Below are positions 13,910-14,065 of a stretch of 14,065 bases of DNA, one piece after another; the first letter of the stretch is position 1, and every line of letters begins with the position of its first letter. This DNA comes from Arenicellales bacterium (GTDB taxonomy: Bacteria; Pseudomonadota; Gammaproteobacteria; Arenicellales; UBA868). The notes under the pieces were generated by a model that did not search any database, was not told the origin of the DNA, and was given only the letters and a program-made list of their open reading frames with translations. The DNA is taken from assembly GCA_028825345.1 (NCBI GenBank), contig JAPKAJ010000031.1:1-14065 (forward strand), read 5' to 3'. The translations under genes and the position numbers were made by a program.

Positions 13910-14065
13910 ATGTCGACACTCGCGAAGCTGCACACTATTCCTCGTACACCGCTGGCACATACACCCACGCCTATTGAGCCACTACCCAACCTTGGCAAGT
14001 ATCTTGGCTCTGGACCGCTATATGTAAAGCGAGACGACTGCACCGGCCTGGCACTCGGCGGCAAC
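13910..14065 (+). CDS. D-cysteine desulfhydrase / ACC deaminase-family PLP enzyme (partial, N-terminal 52 residues)
   Basis: Only the first 52 codons are in the window. They read IPRTPLAHTPTPIEPLPNLG, then PLYVKRDDCTGLALGGN, which is the highly conserved opening of D-cysteine desulfhydrase, 1-aminocyclopropane-1-carboxylate deaminase and L-cysteate sulfo-lyase (CuyA) proteins. In this family the residue directly after GGN is the lysine that binds pyridoxal phosphate, so the window ends one codon before the catalytic residue. The ATG at 13910 has no good leader; no better in-frame start is seen. The gene follows the MttB-like gene by 75 bp on the same strand and probably belongs to the same unit. 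A small amine with a beta-leaving group, or a ring such as ACC, would be the expected substrate. Which family member it is cannot be decided from this fragment. Confidence 0.85.
   Translation, partial: MSTLAKLHTIPRTPLAHTPTPIEPLPNLGKYLGSGPLYVKRDDCTGLALGGN

Overview
The window looks like part of a chromosomal catabolic locus of a free-living, respiring Gram-negative bacterium, probably a marine or soil member of Pseudomonadota. Evidence for this is the moderate GC, Shine-Dalgarno leaders, a Sec-exported periplasmic solute-binding protein and multi-subunit amine dehydrogenase genes. The exact lineage cannot be read from the sequence. I see no rRNA, tRNA, CRISPR array, insertion sequence or integrase. 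The protein-coding density is high.

The genes form two divergent groups that share a control region at about 7614-7759. Leftward (minus strand, in order of transcription) are an MFS transporter (7613-6387), a DAO-family flavoprotein (6298-5186), a small [2Fe-2S] protein (5205-4912), a second DAO-family flavoprotein (4899-3775) and a large FAD/NAD(P)-type subunit with a C-terminal BFD-like iron-sulfur domain (3681-2206). After a 298-bp gap come a NitT/TauT-type periplasmic binding protein (1907-774) and, past a clear intrinsic terminator-like hairpin, an ABC permease (578 to beyond base 1). The four redox genes match the parts list of heteromeric amine/D-amino-acid dehydrogenases such as HcnABC, octopine oxidase and D-hydroxyproline dehydrogenase, but with two beta-type subunits instead of one.

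Rightward (plus strand) are an enolase-superfamily enzyme resembling hydroxyproline-betaine epimerase / cis-3-hydroxyproline dehydratase (7760-8875), a DHDPS-family aldolase or deaminase (8895-9803), an FAD-GcvT demethylating dehydrogenase of the dimethylglycine/sarcosine dehydrogenase type (9838-12252), an MttB-family methyltransferase without an in-frame amber codon (12305-13834), and the first 52 codons of a D-cysteine desulfhydrase / ACC deaminase-family PLP enzyme (13910 to the end).

Read together, the genes suggest uptake and complete breakdown of an N-methylated cyclic amino acid, most economically a proline or 4-hydroxyproline betaine. The proposed sequence is import by the ABC and MFS systems, loss of one methyl by the MttB protein, loss of the next by the folate-dependent GcvT flavoprotein, and C2 epimerisation by the enolase-family protein, whose place in the order is uncertain. 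Oxidation of the D-isomer by the multi-subunit dehydrogenase and ring-opening deamination by the DHDPS-like protein would follow. This pathway is inference; the individual family calls are much firmer. A sulfonate- or cysteate-related substrate is the main alternative, because of the TauT-type transporter and the terminal PLP enzyme. No corrinoid protein, ABC ATPase, semialdehyde dehydrogenase or transcription regulator lies inside the window, so the locus must extend beyond both ends or rely on genes elsewhere.
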